Source: Ferruginibacter albus
GTDB lineage: Bacteria > Bacteroidota > Bacteroidia > Chitinophagales > Chitinophagaceae
Length of the DNA: 64,000 nucleotides
Direction of reading: 5' to 3'
NCBI RefSeq assembly: GCF_020042285.1
Contig: NZ_CP083388.1
Span: forward strand, 3,498,001-3,562,000
The position numbers and the translations under genes were made by a program. A model generated the notes under the pieces. It did no database searches and had not been told where the DNA came from. It saw only the letters and a list, made by a program, of their open reading frames with translations. Below, in pieces: positions 17,706-26,612 of the stretch (its first letter is position 1; each line of letters begins with the position of its first letter).

Positions 17706-19232
17706 TTAATAGCGATCGCGGATATTCTCAAGAAACTGCTCAATAGCACGCTTCACATGTGTTGCATCTCCTTGAAAATTATTGACTAAGATGGAAAAGA
17801 TAAGCAGTTTATTTTTTTTAGTGATGAGATAACCGGACAGTGAATTATTGTTACTCATGCTGCCGGTTTTGGCATAGATGAAGGAGCTGTCACTATGATA
17901 GTAATTTTTTAAAGTGCCTTCACCCCCGGTTGGAAGAATAACTTTTAACCGCTCCCAGCCAAATTCATTTTTCATTTTATTTAAGATGTAAATAAATGAT
18001 TGTGGTGTAAACAAATTGTAGCGACTTAACCCGCTACCATCTACCCATCTGGGTTTTTGGGGAATATCTTTTAAGTCTGATTTTAATAAAGTGTCGATAA
18101 TGTCTTCATCATTCATATAACCTAAATGCTCGTTGCTTACCATTAATAAAGTTTGCTCGGCAAAGAAGTTATCACTGCGATGCATCATGAGTTTAAAGAG
18201 AGAATCGGAGGGTTGAGAGTGGATAACAGATAAATTGCTGTCTTTGAAAGATTCCTGGTATTGGAATTCCTGTCGTTGAGATTCGAACGTTCCATCTTTA
18301 AGCAACACTTTATATCCAACTTGATCAAAGTGTTTATTTTTAAACTGTTGATTTAATATCGAAATAATTCTATCGCCTTCCGTATTTATAGGAATGTCCA
18401 CTTGCTTTACTTTCTCTTTAGAAGGAATTACCCAAATAGCATCATCCGCCGGGGCTTTTTTTAATGTAAAATATCTACCGGTATCAATCAAGAGATTATA
18501 ACGATCCCTGTAAAAATCATCAAAATAATTTCTATCTAAACCATAACCATAAAACCAATAGGGATTGAGTTTAAAATCAGCTGAAGTTTTCCATCTGAGA
18601 TGAACATCGACTTGCCTATTTGCAATGATTCTATCTTTGTTAATAGAATCTTGCCAGATAAAGGTTAATAAATTGCCATGAACCGGCATGGCAGATCGTT
18701 CAGGGCAATAACTTTCTGCAAAATCGCCCCAGGACCAATATTCCGATCTGGCTGTGGCTTTCCAATTACTTTTATGTATGATGAGTCTATTATAGGGTAA
18801 GTTTTCTATAAAATTTTTTACAGGTTGATTGGTAAAATCGGGATGCATAAAAGTTGGATCCCCAGTGGGAATAATTCTGAATTCAAAGGAATCGTATTTA
18901 AGTGTGCTTGGTTTAATTGGTTCAATAATTTTATATCTTAATCCCACCAAACTATCTCCCAAATATTTCATTCCGGCATATAACGTAAACAATTTGGCAT
19001 TACTTGCCGGTACAAAATATTTTGCAGCATCATAATTATATAAGTAAGAATTGGCAATAGGATCATAAACAGAAATGCCAATATGCCCAGTGCTCACAAC
19101 AGAATCATTAATTAAAGAGTCGGCAAAGTTTTGTATTTGTGCAGAAGAAGGTGAGGAAATAATTAGGAATGCACAATTAATAATTAATAATTTTTTCAAC
19201 TTACTAAACGTCTGTAAAAATTGAATCTTCAT
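17706..19232 (-). CDS. dacB: D-alanyl-D-alanine carboxypeptidase/endopeptidase (PBP4, S13)
   Basis: A 508-residue periplasmic penicillin-binding protein of peptidase family S13 that trims or cleaves peptidoglycan stem peptides. A signal peptide spans about 1-31 (LLIINCAFLIISSPSSAQ). The three active-site motifs are SNAK (S77, K80), SDN (353-355) and KTG (455-457), with the large family-specific insertion between motifs 1 and 2. It starts 27 nt after the stop of the arginase-fold gene on the same strand, so the two may share a transcript. Confidence 0.93.
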   Translation of the reverse strand: MKIQFLQTFSKLKKLLIINCAFLIISSPSSAQIQNFADSLINDSVVSTGHIGISVYDPIANSYLYNYDAAKYFVPASNAKLFTLYAGMKYLGDSLVGLRYKIIEPIKPSTLKYDSFEFRIIPTGDPTFMHPDFTNQPVKNFIENLPYNRLIIHKSNWKATARSEYWSWGDFAESYCPERSAMPVHGNLLTFIWQDSINKDRIIANRQVDVHLRWKTSADFKLNPYWFYGYGLDRNYFDDFYRDRYNLLIDTGRYFTLKKAPADDAIWVIPSKEKVKQVDIPINTEGDRIISILNQQFKNKHFDQVGYKVLLKDGTFESQRQEFQYQESFKDSNLSVIHSQPSDSLFKLMMHRSDNFFAEQTLLMVSNEHLGYMNDEDIIDTLLKSDLKDIPQKPRWVDGSGLSRYNLFTPQSFIYILNKMKNEFGWERLKVILPTGGEGTLKNYYHSDSSFIYAKTGSMSNNNSLSGYLITKKNKLLIFSILVNNFQGDATHVKRAIEQFLENIRDRY

Positions 19233-19259
19233 TATTAATTACTAATTATTAACTCTTAA

Positions 19260-20393
19260 TTAAGTTCTTTCCTGCGCTCTCAACCATCTTTCAGGTATCA
19301 TATTCCTGCTGGCATTAACATAATCGTTATAACTGCAGGCAATAAATTTTTTATTGGGTAATTGCATCCACCAGCGATTGCTTCTTTTGCTTTGCAGAAA
19401 AACAGTATCTACCTCTGCAAAAGCAGTATTATATTCATTAAAATATTCACGTTCTTCAATAGACACTTCTTGTTTGCTTTTATACTTACCATCTATAAAG
19501 TACCAGATCATTTGCGCAATTTGTTTAGCGGTCAGTTCATTTACATCCGATTGCACATCGTAACCATAAATACCAAAACTGCTGAGCATATCGCTCATGC
19601 CCGCATAACGCGTAAGCGTACAAGCCTCTTCACCCGTTAGTCCATTTGGGGAAATTTCATTAGCAGGTGCATCACTATGTTTTATAGCACTGATATCAAA
19701 ACTCAATAAATTGGTATTCCGCAATACAGGTTCCATTTCATCAATATTATCTTTTACATGCCCCAGTCGAAAGCAATCAAAACGCAGCTTATCCATTCTT
19801 TCCAGCATCACCGGGTGAACAAAATAACTTTGAAAACCGATGTGGTTATAATGTTTAACAAGATTGGGTTCACTCGTCAGCATGTCCAATAAGAAGTTTT
19901 CACTGCGGATAGAGCTTTCACCTCGTAAGTCGATCATTGCATCAATGCAGGTAGCTTCTACTAATTGCTGAGCATCCCTATAAGCAAAATATTGAGCTAA
20001 GGTCAGATCGTGTGAACCACCTAAAATAATAACAGTTTTATTCAACTGTAATAATTCGCTTAATACGGTTTTAAATGCAGCATAACTATCAGTAATAGAA
20101 GCGCCGGTTTTAATGTTGCCGATATCTGCTATCTGCACATCATAATGCCAGTAATGCAATTGGTATAAATATTTACGAATGGCATCAGGACTATCCGTAC
20201 GTGAATTAAAGATCCCGCTGCCTCTCGACTCGCCAATTCCCATTATCACGATATCTGCATTGGCAACATCAGGCATTTCGTGTTTATACGCATTTACATG
20301 CGTAGCCAACTGTCCGTCATTATAGCCAAAATCAATGTCAGATCCATAAAAGCTGATCGGTTCTAAAAAATCGTGCAAATCAAGCATTCCCAA
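19260..20393 (-). CDS. Arginase/formimidoylglutamase-fold protein with altered metal ligands
   Basis: A 377-residue ureohydrolase-fold protein. The family motifs are present but modified: GGSHD at 125-129 keeps the ligand His128; the DAHxD motif reads DAMID (151-155), so the central His is Met153; and the SxDxD motif reads SFDIS (231-235), so the second Asp is Ser235. Four of six expected manganese ligands therefore remain. Active arginases, agmatinases and HutG keep all six. A divergent Bacteroidota subgroup with similar changes (and conserved RYAGMSD, SSFGIYG) exists to my knowledge; its reaction is uncertain. ATG at 20393 or 20387. Upstream gene of dacB on the minus strand. Confidence 0.8.
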   Translation of the reverse strand: MGMLDLHDFLEPISFYGSDIDFGYNDGQLATHVNAYKHEMPDVANADIVIMGIGESRGSGIFNSRTDSPDAIRKYLYQLHYWHYDVQIADIGNIKTGASITDSYAAFKTVLSELLQLNKTVIILGGSHDLTLAQYFAYRDAQQLVEATCIDAMIDLRGESSIRSENFLLDMLTSEPNLVKHYNHIGFQSYFVHPVMLERMDKLRFDCFRLGHVKDNIDEMEPVLRNTNLLSFDISAIKHSDAPANEISPNGLTGEEACTLTRYAGMSDMLSSFGIYGYDVQSDVNELTAKQIAQMIWYFIDGKYKSKQEVSIEEREYFNEYNTAFAEVDTVFLQSKRSNRWWMQLPNKKFIACSYNDYVNASRNMIPERWLRAQERT

Positions 20394-20469
20394 ATATTTC
20401 CAACAAACTTAACAAATAATAGTATCGGTTTTGTAAAAACGCAATTAACAACTGTGAATAACAAATCCG

Positions 20470-20477
20470 TACTTTTG
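20470..20477 (+). promoter_or_regulatory. -7 box of pheS, close to the start codon
   Basis: TACTTTTG matches TAnnTTTG and ends only 5 nt before the ATG at 20483, which would give a leaderless or near-leaderless transcript. No TTG at normal -33 spacing was seen. Confidence 0.5.
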
Positions 20478-20482
20478 CCGCC

Positions 20483-21514
20483 ATGGAACAGCTTATTAAG
20501 CAAATAGAAGACTATAAACAAGAGATAAATAATTACGTGGCAGCCAATGCCGATGATGCAGAAACTTTCAGGATTAAATATCTCGGCACTAAAGGGTTGG
20601 TAAAATCGGTAATGGGCGAAATGAAAAATGTACCTGCCGATCAAAAAAAAGAATTCGGGCAATTGCTGAATGATTTCAAATTATTTACAGAAGCTAAATA
20701 CGAAGAATTAAAAGAAACAACCGATAACGGGAAGGCCAACACTGAAAATACTATTGACATTTCATTACCTGCTGATACTTTACCGTTAGGTTCCCGCCAT
20801 CCAATAAGTTTGGTGCGCAACAGAATTGTTTCCATCTTTCAGCGTTTAGGTTTTGCAGTAGCCGAAGGACCGGAAATTGAAGATGACTGGCACAATTTTA
20901 CTGCATTGAATTTGCCGGAAAATCATCCTGCACGTGATATGCAGGACACTTTTTATATTAATCAAAATCCGGATTGGTTATTGCGTACACATACATCCAG
21001 TGTGCAGGTGCGTGAAATGGAAAAAGGCAAATTGCCCATCCGTATTATTTGCCCGGGTCGTGTATATCGTAACGAAACGATCAGCGCAAGAGCGCATTGC
21101 TTCTTTCACCAGGTAGAAGGTTTATATATCGCCGAAAATGTTTCCTTTGCAGATCTAAAACAAACGCTATACTTCTTTGTGCAGGAAATGTTTGGCGAAT
21201 CGGTTAAAGTTCGTTTTCGCCCCAGCTATTTTCCATTTACAGAACCAAGTGCTGAAATGGATATCAGCTGTTTGATCTGTGGCGGTAAAGGCTGTAATGT
21301 TTGCAAGCACACAGGATGGGTAGAGATATTAGGGTGTGGCATGGTGCATCCAAACCTGTTGGAAAATTGTGGTATTGATAGTAATAAATACACAGGCTTT
21401 GCATTTGGCATGGGTGTTGAACGTATTACTATGTTGAAATACCAGATTAAAGATCTGCGTTTATTCAGCGAAAACGATTTACGGTTTTTGAAACAGTTTA
21501 CAAGTGCAGTGTAA
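20483..21514 (+). CDS. pheS: Phenylalanine--tRNA ligase alpha subunit
   Basis: A 343-residue class II aminoacyl-tRNA synthetase subunit that, with PheT, charges tRNA-Phe. Residues 1-85 form the N-terminal coiled-coil; the catalytic core includes HPxxDMQDTFYI (motif 1 region), RPSYFPFTEPSAEMDI and the motif 3 GMGVERITMLKYQI near the end. The GKGC-VC-HTGWVEILGCGMV segment is typical of the alpha subunit. Length matches the family. pheT is not adjacent, so the two genes are split here. Confidence 0.97.
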   Translation: MEQLIKQIEDYKQEINNYVAANADDAETFRIKYLGTKGLVKSVMGEMKNVPADQKKEFGQLLNDFKLFTEAKYEELKETTDNGKANTENTIDISLPADTLPLGSRHPISLVRNRIVSIFQRLGFAVAEGPEIEDDWHNFTALNLPENHPARDMQDTFYINQNPDWLLRTHTSSVQVREMEKGKLPIRIICPGRVYRNETISARAHCFFHQVEGLYIAENVSFADLKQTLYFFVQEMFGESVKVRFRPSYFPFTEPSAEMDISCLICGGKGCNVCKHTGWVEILGCGMVHPNLLENCGIDSNKYTGFAFGMGVERITMLKYQIKDLRLFSENDLRFLKQFTSAV

Positions 21515-21516
21515 TT

Positions 21517-21570
21517 TTTTGTGACGAACTTTTGTTCTTTATTCAACATCGTTGTGTCACTCTCTTGTGC
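21517..21570. repeat. Dispersed repeat, site 2 (full-length copy)
   Basis: About 54 nt starting TTTTGTGACGAAC and ending TGTGTCACTCTCTTGTGC. Its reverse complement matches 52354-52410 at all but a handful of positions. The ends GTGACGAAC and GTTGTGTCAC are partly complementary, giving a palindromic outline. Between pheS and the epimerase gene. Confidence 0.75.
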
Positions 21571-21605
21571 TTTTCATTTCTATACTCATCTCTTATTAAG
21601 TAGTT

Positions 21606-22574
21606 ATGGTTTTAGTTACCGGCGGTTCAGGTTTAATAGGAAAAGAACTGATAAAACTATTGCTCTTGCAAAACAAGACGGTAATTGCTACTTATAATAA
21701 AACACCTTTACCGGATTTCAATACTCCCCTGTTAACACAGATTCATTGTACTATTTTAGATGCTGCACAATTGGAAGAAATAATGCAGGAAGTAGAAGAG
21801 GTATATCATTGTGCTGCATTGGTAACATTTAATGCTGCAAGAGTAAAAGAGTTATACTCCATTAATGTAGAAGGTACAGCCAATGTTGTAAATGCAGCAT
21901 TAAATACGGGCGTAAAAAAATTGGTGTATATAAGTTCCGTAGCAGCACTGGGGAAAAAAATAAACAACAGCACCATTGATGAAAAAATAAAATCTGCTGA
22001 CCAGGATAAAAACAATCCATACGGCAAAAGTAAATACCTTGCCGAAATGGAAGTATGGCGTGGTATTGCAGAAGGATTAAATGCAGTAATTGTAAATCCT
22101 ACCGTGGTGCTTGGTGCAGGCGACTGGAGTAAAGGTTCTACCAAAATATTTCAAACAGTTTATAATGAATTCCCCTGGTACAGCGATGGCGTAACAGGTT
22201 TTGTAGATGCGAGGGATGTTGCCAGGGCAATGATACAATTAATGAATAGCAGCATTACTAATGAACGTTTTATTGTAAGCGCAACCAATAAAAGCTATGA
22301 GGAAGTATTTACATTGATCGCTAAATCATTCAATAAAAAACCTCCCTACAAAAAAGTAACGCCATTTTTATCCTCACTGGTTTGGCGACTGGAAGCTTTT
22401 AAAAGTTATTTTACCGGCGCAGAACCATTGGTTACAAAAGACACAGCGGCAACTGCATTAAAGAAAGTGCATTATGATAACAGCAAGCTGCTAAAAGCCT
22501 TACCAACATTTCAATACACGCCATTAGAACAAACAATTATTGATACCTGCACAATATTTGCAACAAAGAATTAA
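21606..22574 (+). CDS. NAD-dependent epimerase/dehydratase (extended SDR)
   Basis: A 322-residue extended short-chain dehydrogenase. The dinucleotide-binding motif GGSGLIG is at residues 6-12, a conserved HCAALVTF segment at 68-75, YISSVAALG near 108-116, and the catalytic Y139-x-x-x-K143 in NPYGKSKYLAE. The NP-T/V-V-LGAGDW segment is typical of the dihydroflavonol-4-reductase/hopanoid-associated sugar epimerase-like branch. Substrate cannot be set from sequence. The start ATG at 21606 puts the nucleotide motif at the usual distance. Follows pheS on the same strand. Confidence 0.85.
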   Translation: MVLVTGGSGLIGKELIKLLLLQNKTVIATYNKTPLPDFNTPLLTQIHCTILDAAQLEEIMQEVEEVYHCAALVTFNAARVKELYSINVEGTANVVNAALNTGVKKLVYISSVAALGKKINNSTIDEKIKSADQDKNNPYGKSKYLAEMEVWRGIAEGLNAVIVNPTVVLGAGDWSKGSTKIFQTVYNEFPWYSDGVTGFVDARDVARAMIQLMNSSITNERFIVSATNKSYEEVFTLIAKSFNKKPPYKKVTPFLSSLVWRLEAFKSYFTGAEPLVTKDTAATALKKVHYDNSKLLKALPTFQYTPLEQTIIDTCTIFATKN

Positions 22575-22623
22575 CATTCATTCTTGTAAATTCGTATTTA
22601 TCCAATAGTCTCAACACACTTAT

Positions 22624-23715
22624 ATGAAAAAACTTTTTTTAGCATTTGTAACGTTGATCATTGCTTCCGTTGCATTTTCTCAATCCACTTATTTTTATGT
22701 AAAAGGCGTTGTTATTGATGCCCAAACAAAAGCACCATTACAGGCGGCATCTGTATTTGCAGAAAATACAACACAGGGTACTGTAACAGATGCGCAAGGA
22801 AATTTTGCTTTACAATTACCTTCGGGTGGTTATGATATAGCTATAACATTTACAGGTTACTCTACCGAAACAAGAAGGATATCCTCATCAGATGCAAGCA
22901 ATAAACAATTAGAAATTAGCTTGAATAAAAAAGAAGAGTCGTTAGCTGCAGTTGCTGTTGTAGGCAGCAATGAAGTAAAAGATGGCTGGGAAAAATACGG
23001 CGAGCTTTTTACAAATGATTATATAGGCAAAACAAGGTTCAGCAGTGATTGCCATATTCTGAATCCGGATGTATTGAAATTCTATTATAGCAAAAGAAAG
23101 AATCGCTTAAAAGTTCTATCATCAACGCCTATTGAAATTCGCAATGACGCATTAGGCTATAATATTAAATATACGCTTGATTCTTTTACATACGACTATA
23201 ACACACAAACAACAGTTTATACCGGCTCTCCTTTATTTGAAGAAATGAAACCTGAAACGGATGCACAGCTAACTAAATGGAAAGCAAACCGCATACAGGC
23301 ATATCATGGCTCTATTCTACAATTCATGCGAAGTGTTTATAAAAAAACAATGCCAAATGAAGGCTTTGAAATTCAATTCATAGCTCCCAATGATGGCAAC
23401 GATACTGCCATCAAACTGAAAGATTTTTATGGGGCATTAAATTATAAGTTGGATGATAGTGATAAAACTGTTGAAATAAAGCCAAACCAGCAAAATGTAG
23501 CGGTTATTTATAATAATGAACCGCCTGAGCAAAATTATTTATCGGCAAATGAAGATGCTCCTAAAAAGTACCAGCTTTCTTTTGTCGCTTTCAGCGAACC
23601 TATCACTATAGAATCAAATGGTTACTATTATGACCAGAATGATCTCACGATCACGGGTTATTGGGCATGGACAAAAGTAGCAGACATGTTGCCGTATGAT
23701 TTTGTACCGGAGTAA
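22624..23715 (+). CDS. Exported CarboxypepD_reg-like domain protein
   Basis: A 363-residue exported protein with a signal peptide (1-19, LAFVTLIIASVAFSQ). Residues 26-110 form a carboxypeptidase-regulatory-like beta-sandwich (VKGVVIDAQTKAPLQAASVF, GTVTDAQGNFALQLP, ITFTGY), the module found at the N-terminus of TonB-dependent receptors and other Bacteroidota envelope proteins. The C-terminal 240 residues show no TonB plug or barrel; they contain a conserved-looking WEKYGELFTNDYIG and a long beta-rich region. Probably periplasmic or outer-membrane associated; role unknown. Confidence 0.8.
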   Translation: MKKLFLAFVTLIIASVAFSQSTYFYVKGVVIDAQTKAPLQAASVFAENTTQGTVTDAQGNFALQLPSGGYDIAITFTGYSTETRRISSSDASNKQLEISLNKKEESLAAVAVVGSNEVKDGWEKYGELFTNDYIGKTRFSSDCHILNPDVLKFYYSKRKNRLKVLSSTPIEIRNDALGYNIKYTLDSFTYDYNTQTTVYTGSPLFEEMKPETDAQLTKWKANRIQAYHGSILQFMRSVYKKTMPNEGFEIQFIAPNDGNDTAIKLKDFYGALNYKLDDSDKTVEIKPNQQNVAVIYNNEPPEQNYLSANEDAPKKYQLSFVAFSEPITIESNGYYYDQNDLTITGYWAWTKVADMLPYDFVPE

Positions 23716-23719
23716 TAAT

Positions 23720-24661
23720 TTACTTATTGACCTTCTCCCATAACTGCGGAATACGCTTTATCCAAACCAATTCACGTTTTTTCTCTCTTGCATCTTCGGC
23801 AGGATAGCCAAAATAAGTTTTATTGCCTTCCAACGATGACGGCACGCCACTTTGTGCCAATACTACCGCATTATCCCCAATGGTTAATGTTTTACTTACA
23901 CCTACCTGCCCCCATAGTGTAACGCCAGCTCCAATTTCAACAGCGCCCGCAATACCAACCTGCGCCGCCAGTAAACAATTTTTTCCAATAACCGTATCAT
24001 GGCCAATATGGATCATATTATCCATTTTGGTTCCCTGCCCAATTTTTGTATCATGACTAACGCCACGATCGATCGTACAGCTTGCGCCAATTTCTACATC
24101 GTTCTCAATCACTACTCTTCCGCAGCTCGGCATTTTTTTATACCAAACATCGCGGTCTTTTTTAGTATTATAATAAAAAGCGTTGCTGCCGATAACAGTG
24201 CCGGATTGTATAATTACATTGTCGCCAATAATACAATGCTCCAATATTGTTACGTTAGGATAGATGATGCAATTTTTTCCGATGATTACATTATCGCCAA
24301 TAAAAACATTTGGATAAACAACCGTTCCTTCACCAACTGTTAATGAATCGCTGATTGATTTTTTCTCAGGAGTAAATGGACGAAAATGATTGATGATCTT
24401 ACAATAAGCTTCAAAAGGATTGTCTGTTATTAACAATGCTTTTCCTTCCGGTACATCTACTTGTTTGTTGATGATGATAAAACTTGCAGCACTGTTAATA
24501 CACTTGTCATAATACTTTGGATGATCTACAAATACCAGGTCACCTTTTTCAACTTTATGAATTTCATTAATGCCCGTTGCTTGTGCATTTTTATCACCAA
24601 CCAATGTTGCATTTATAAAATTTGCCAGCCATTCAACAGAAACAGGAGAAGGAAACTGCAT
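23720..24661 (-). CDS. lpxD: UDP-3-O-acylglucosamine N-acyltransferase (LpxD-type)
   Basis: A 313-residue hexapeptide-repeat acyltransferase of lipid A synthesis: it transfers a 3-hydroxyacyl chain from ACP to UDP-3-O-acyl-glucosamine. Residues 1-95 form the LpxD uridine-binding domain (GINEIHKVEKGDLVFVDHPKY), followed by a left-handed beta helix of repeats such as VIGDNVIIQSGTVIGSNAF and the MIHIGHDTVIG segment carrying the catalytic-type histidine. The frame extends upstream to 24757 but the family starts at the ATG of 24661 (MQFPSPVS). It is shorter than the usual about 340 residues and is not next to lpxC-fabZ, so it may be a second, divergent paralogue. 3' end is 4 nt from the convergent gene. 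Confidence 0.85.
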   Translation of the reverse strand: MQFPSPVSVEWLANFINATLVGDKNAQATGINEIHKVEKGDLVFVDHPKYYDKCINSAASFIIINKQVDVPEGKALLITDNPFEAYCKIINHFRPFTPEKKSISDSLTVGEGTVVYPNVFIGDNVIIGKNCIIYPNVTILEHCIIGDNVIIQSGTVIGSNAFYYNTKKDRDVWYKKMPSCGRVVIENDVEIGASCTIDRGVSHDTKIGQGTKMDNMIHIGHDTVIGKNCLLAAQVGIAGAVEIGAGVTLWGQVGVSKTLTIGDNAVVLAQSGVPSSLEGNKTYFGYPAEDAREKKRELVWIKRIPQLWEKVNK

Positions 24662-24899
24662 AATATTTTGTTTTAACGAAGTTAACAGAGTAATTGATAA
24701 TTGCGTGATGAAGAGTTGATAATTGTTGCAAATCGTAAACTTACTTTCGCTTATCAATTATAAAACTATTAATCATCAATTCAATGAAACATAACAATAT
24801 CAATACTCTTCATCAATGCTTATGTTTTAATTTTTAATCCGGCAGATAGTAATAGTAATTTTACAGTAGATGAAACTATAATTATTGAATGTTATTAAC

Positions 24900-25067
24900 C
24901 TGCTCCTTATCCACAACGTAAATAAAAATGTGAATAAAATTTATGGTAAAAGATTCTTAGTTAGAAAAAATTCTTTTTAATATTGTGAAGGGAATTTATT
25001 CCCGGTACTTACTAACCCATCCATATAATGAAGCTCGACGGTAAAATGTCGGGCTTTCTTATTTTTA
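24900..25067 (+). ncRNA. Candidate small RNA ending at an orphan terminator
   Basis: The only support is the terminator at its 3' end and a small hairpin GGGAA-TTTA-TTCCC upstream, in a region with no plus-strand gene before it. The 5' end is unknown (the value given is nominal) and no promoter was recognised. Could also be a transcript reading antisense to the lpxD leader. Confidence 0.25.
25031..25067 (+). terminator. Rho-independent terminator with no upstream gene
   Basis: AAGCTCGAC (25031-25039) pairs with GTCGGGCTT (25048-25056), 9 bp including one G-T, loop of 8, followed by TTTCTTATTTTT. Typical terminator form; the nearest plus-strand gene upstream ends more than 1.3 kb away, beyond lpxD. 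Confidence 0.75.
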
Positions 25068-25086
25068 TTAATTAATTACTTCAGCA

Positions 25087-25674
25087 TTGAACAAGTACTT
25101 TATTATTTATAAACCATTTAATGTTTTATCACAATTCACTTCGCAGGAAGGAAAGCAAACATTGAAAGATCATTTTGATGTGCCAACAGATGTTTATCCT
25201 GTAGGAAGATTGGATTATGACAGTGAAGGTTTATTGATTCTTACCAACGATAAAAAATTAAATCACACATTATTAAACCCAACGTTTAAGCATGAGCGTG
25301 AGTATTGGGTACAGGTAGATGGCAACATAACAGAAGATGCAATTGCTATTTTAAAAAAAGGCGTAACGATTTCTGTAGATGGCAAACCACATCGCACGCT
25401 TCCCTGCAAGGCAAGCTTGTTTAAAGAAGAACCTTTAGTGCCTGTAAGAAACCCGCCAATACGATTTCGTAAAAACATTCCGGCGCCATGGATAAAACTT
25501 ATGCTGGCAGAAGGCAAGAACCGGCAGGTTCGTAAAATGACCGCTGCCGTTGGCTTTCCAACGCTTCGACTTATTCGAAGACGCATAGAAAAAGTGGATA
25601 TTGAAGGATTTAATCCCGGAGACATGCAGGTAGTTTCAGAACAGGAAATTTATAAATTACTGTTTGGAAAATAA
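25087..25674 (+). CDS. rluE: RluE-type 23S rRNA pseudouridine synthase
   Basis: A 195-residue RsuA/RluB/E/F-family pseudouridine synthase without an S4 domain, as in RluE, which modifies U2457 of 23S rRNA in E. coli. The catalytic motif GRLDYDSEGLLILTND (Asp in GRLD) is at about residues 39-54, preceded by the family opening YFIIYKPFNVLSQFT, with an EGKNRQVRKM segment near 140 and RLIRRRI near 155. The start is TTG at 25087; no ATG is available in frame. First gene of a plus-strand run to the two-component system. Confidence 0.88.
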   Translation: MNKYFIIYKPFNVLSQFTSQEGKQTLKDHFDVPTDVYPVGRLDYDSEGLLILTNDKKLNHTLLNPTFKHEREYWVQVDGNITEDAIAILKKGVTISVDGKPHRTLPCKASLFKEEPLVPVRNPPIRFRKNIPAPWIKLMLAEGKNRQVRKMTAAVGFPTLRLIRRRIEKVDIEGFNPGDMQVVSEQEIYKLLFGK

Positions 25675-25726
25675 ACAGATAAACCAATAAACCAATAAAC
25701 TATTAACTTGCAATAAATACATAGCG

Positions 25727-26602
25727 ATGCTAAAATCAATGACAGGATTTGGAAGGGCAGAACAAACCGTGAATGATAAAACATTTTTGGTTGAAATAAA
25801 ATCATTAAACGGAAAACAATTTGAGTTACAGTTAAAGTTGCCCCCATTATTAAAGCCGTATGAATTTGACATAAGAAATATTTTACAGGAACAATTGGTA
25901 AGAGGTAGTGTTGATTGCATGATCACCATTAAACAAAACGGAACATCCAAACCTGTTACTATTAATACCGATCTTATCAAAGCATATTATCAGCAGATTG
26001 AACAATTAGCGGGCGAATTAAAAATTGACACCAACTCTGTACTAAGCGCTTTGCTTCGTTTACCCGAAATAGTTACACCTACCAACGACATGTTAAACGA
26101 AAATGATTTTAATGAATTTAAAAAAGTATTGAACAATGCTTTAACAGAATTAAATAATCATCGTATAGAAGAAGGCGCCAGCCTGGAAAAAGATCTGATA
26201 AAACGTATTACTAATATTAATGCACAGGAAGAATCAATTATAAAGCTGGAGCCTAATCGTTTAAAAAAGATAAGAGAGAACATTGAGCAATTATTGCAGG
26301 AACATGTAGGAAAAGAAAATTATGATAATAACCGATTGGAGCAAGAACTGATTTATTATATAGAAAAGATAGACATTCATGAAGAGCAAGTTCGTTTAAA
26401 GCAACACTGTGAATATTTTAATACATTGCTGGCAGATAAAGATGAATCAAAAGGAAAAAAATTATCTTTTATTATACAGGAAATGGGACGTGAAATTAAT
26501 ACTACCGGCAGTAAGGCCTATGATGCTGACATTCAAAAATGCGTAGTGATAATGAAAGATGAATTGGAAAAAGCAAAAGAACAAGTATTGAACGTTTTAT
26601 AA
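25727..26602 (+). CDS. yicC: YicC family endoribonuclease
   Basis: A 291-residue YicC-like protein. It opens with MLKSMTGFGRAEQ, the near-invariant family N-terminus, and ends with the conserved DUF1732 region (KKLSFIIQEMGREINTTGSKAYD, then a final IVMKDELEKAKEQV-N). E. coli YicC is an endoribonuclease involved in small-RNA turnover. Start ATG at 25727. Only 10 nt separate it from gldH, implying co-transcription. Confidence 0.95.
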   Translation: MLKSMTGFGRAEQTVNDKTFLVEIKSLNGKQFELQLKLPPLLKPYEFDIRNILQEQLVRGSVDCMITIKQNGTSKPVTINTDLIKAYYQQIEQLAGELKIDTNSVLSALLRLPEIVTPTNDMLNENDFNEFKKVLNNALTELNNHRIEEGASLEKDLIKRITNINAQEESIIKLEPNRLKKIRENIEQLLQEHVGKENYDNNRLEQELIYYIEKIDIHEEQVRLKQHCEYFNTLLADKDESKGKKLSFIIQEMGREINTTGSKAYDADIQKCVVIMKDELEKAKEQVLNVL

Positions 26603-26612
26603 AAAAGTAAAA

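Larger units (their letters stand above)
24662..25086. other. 425-bp gene-free stretch with an orphan terminator
   Basis: AT-rich gap between divergent lpxD and the rluE-like gene. No convincing ORF. Contains a short GGGAA-TTTA-TTCCC hairpin near 24990-25003 and a strong plus-strand terminator at 25031-25067 with no plus-strand gene before it; see the candidate RNA entry. I see no TAnnTTTG box inside it. Confidence 0.6.
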
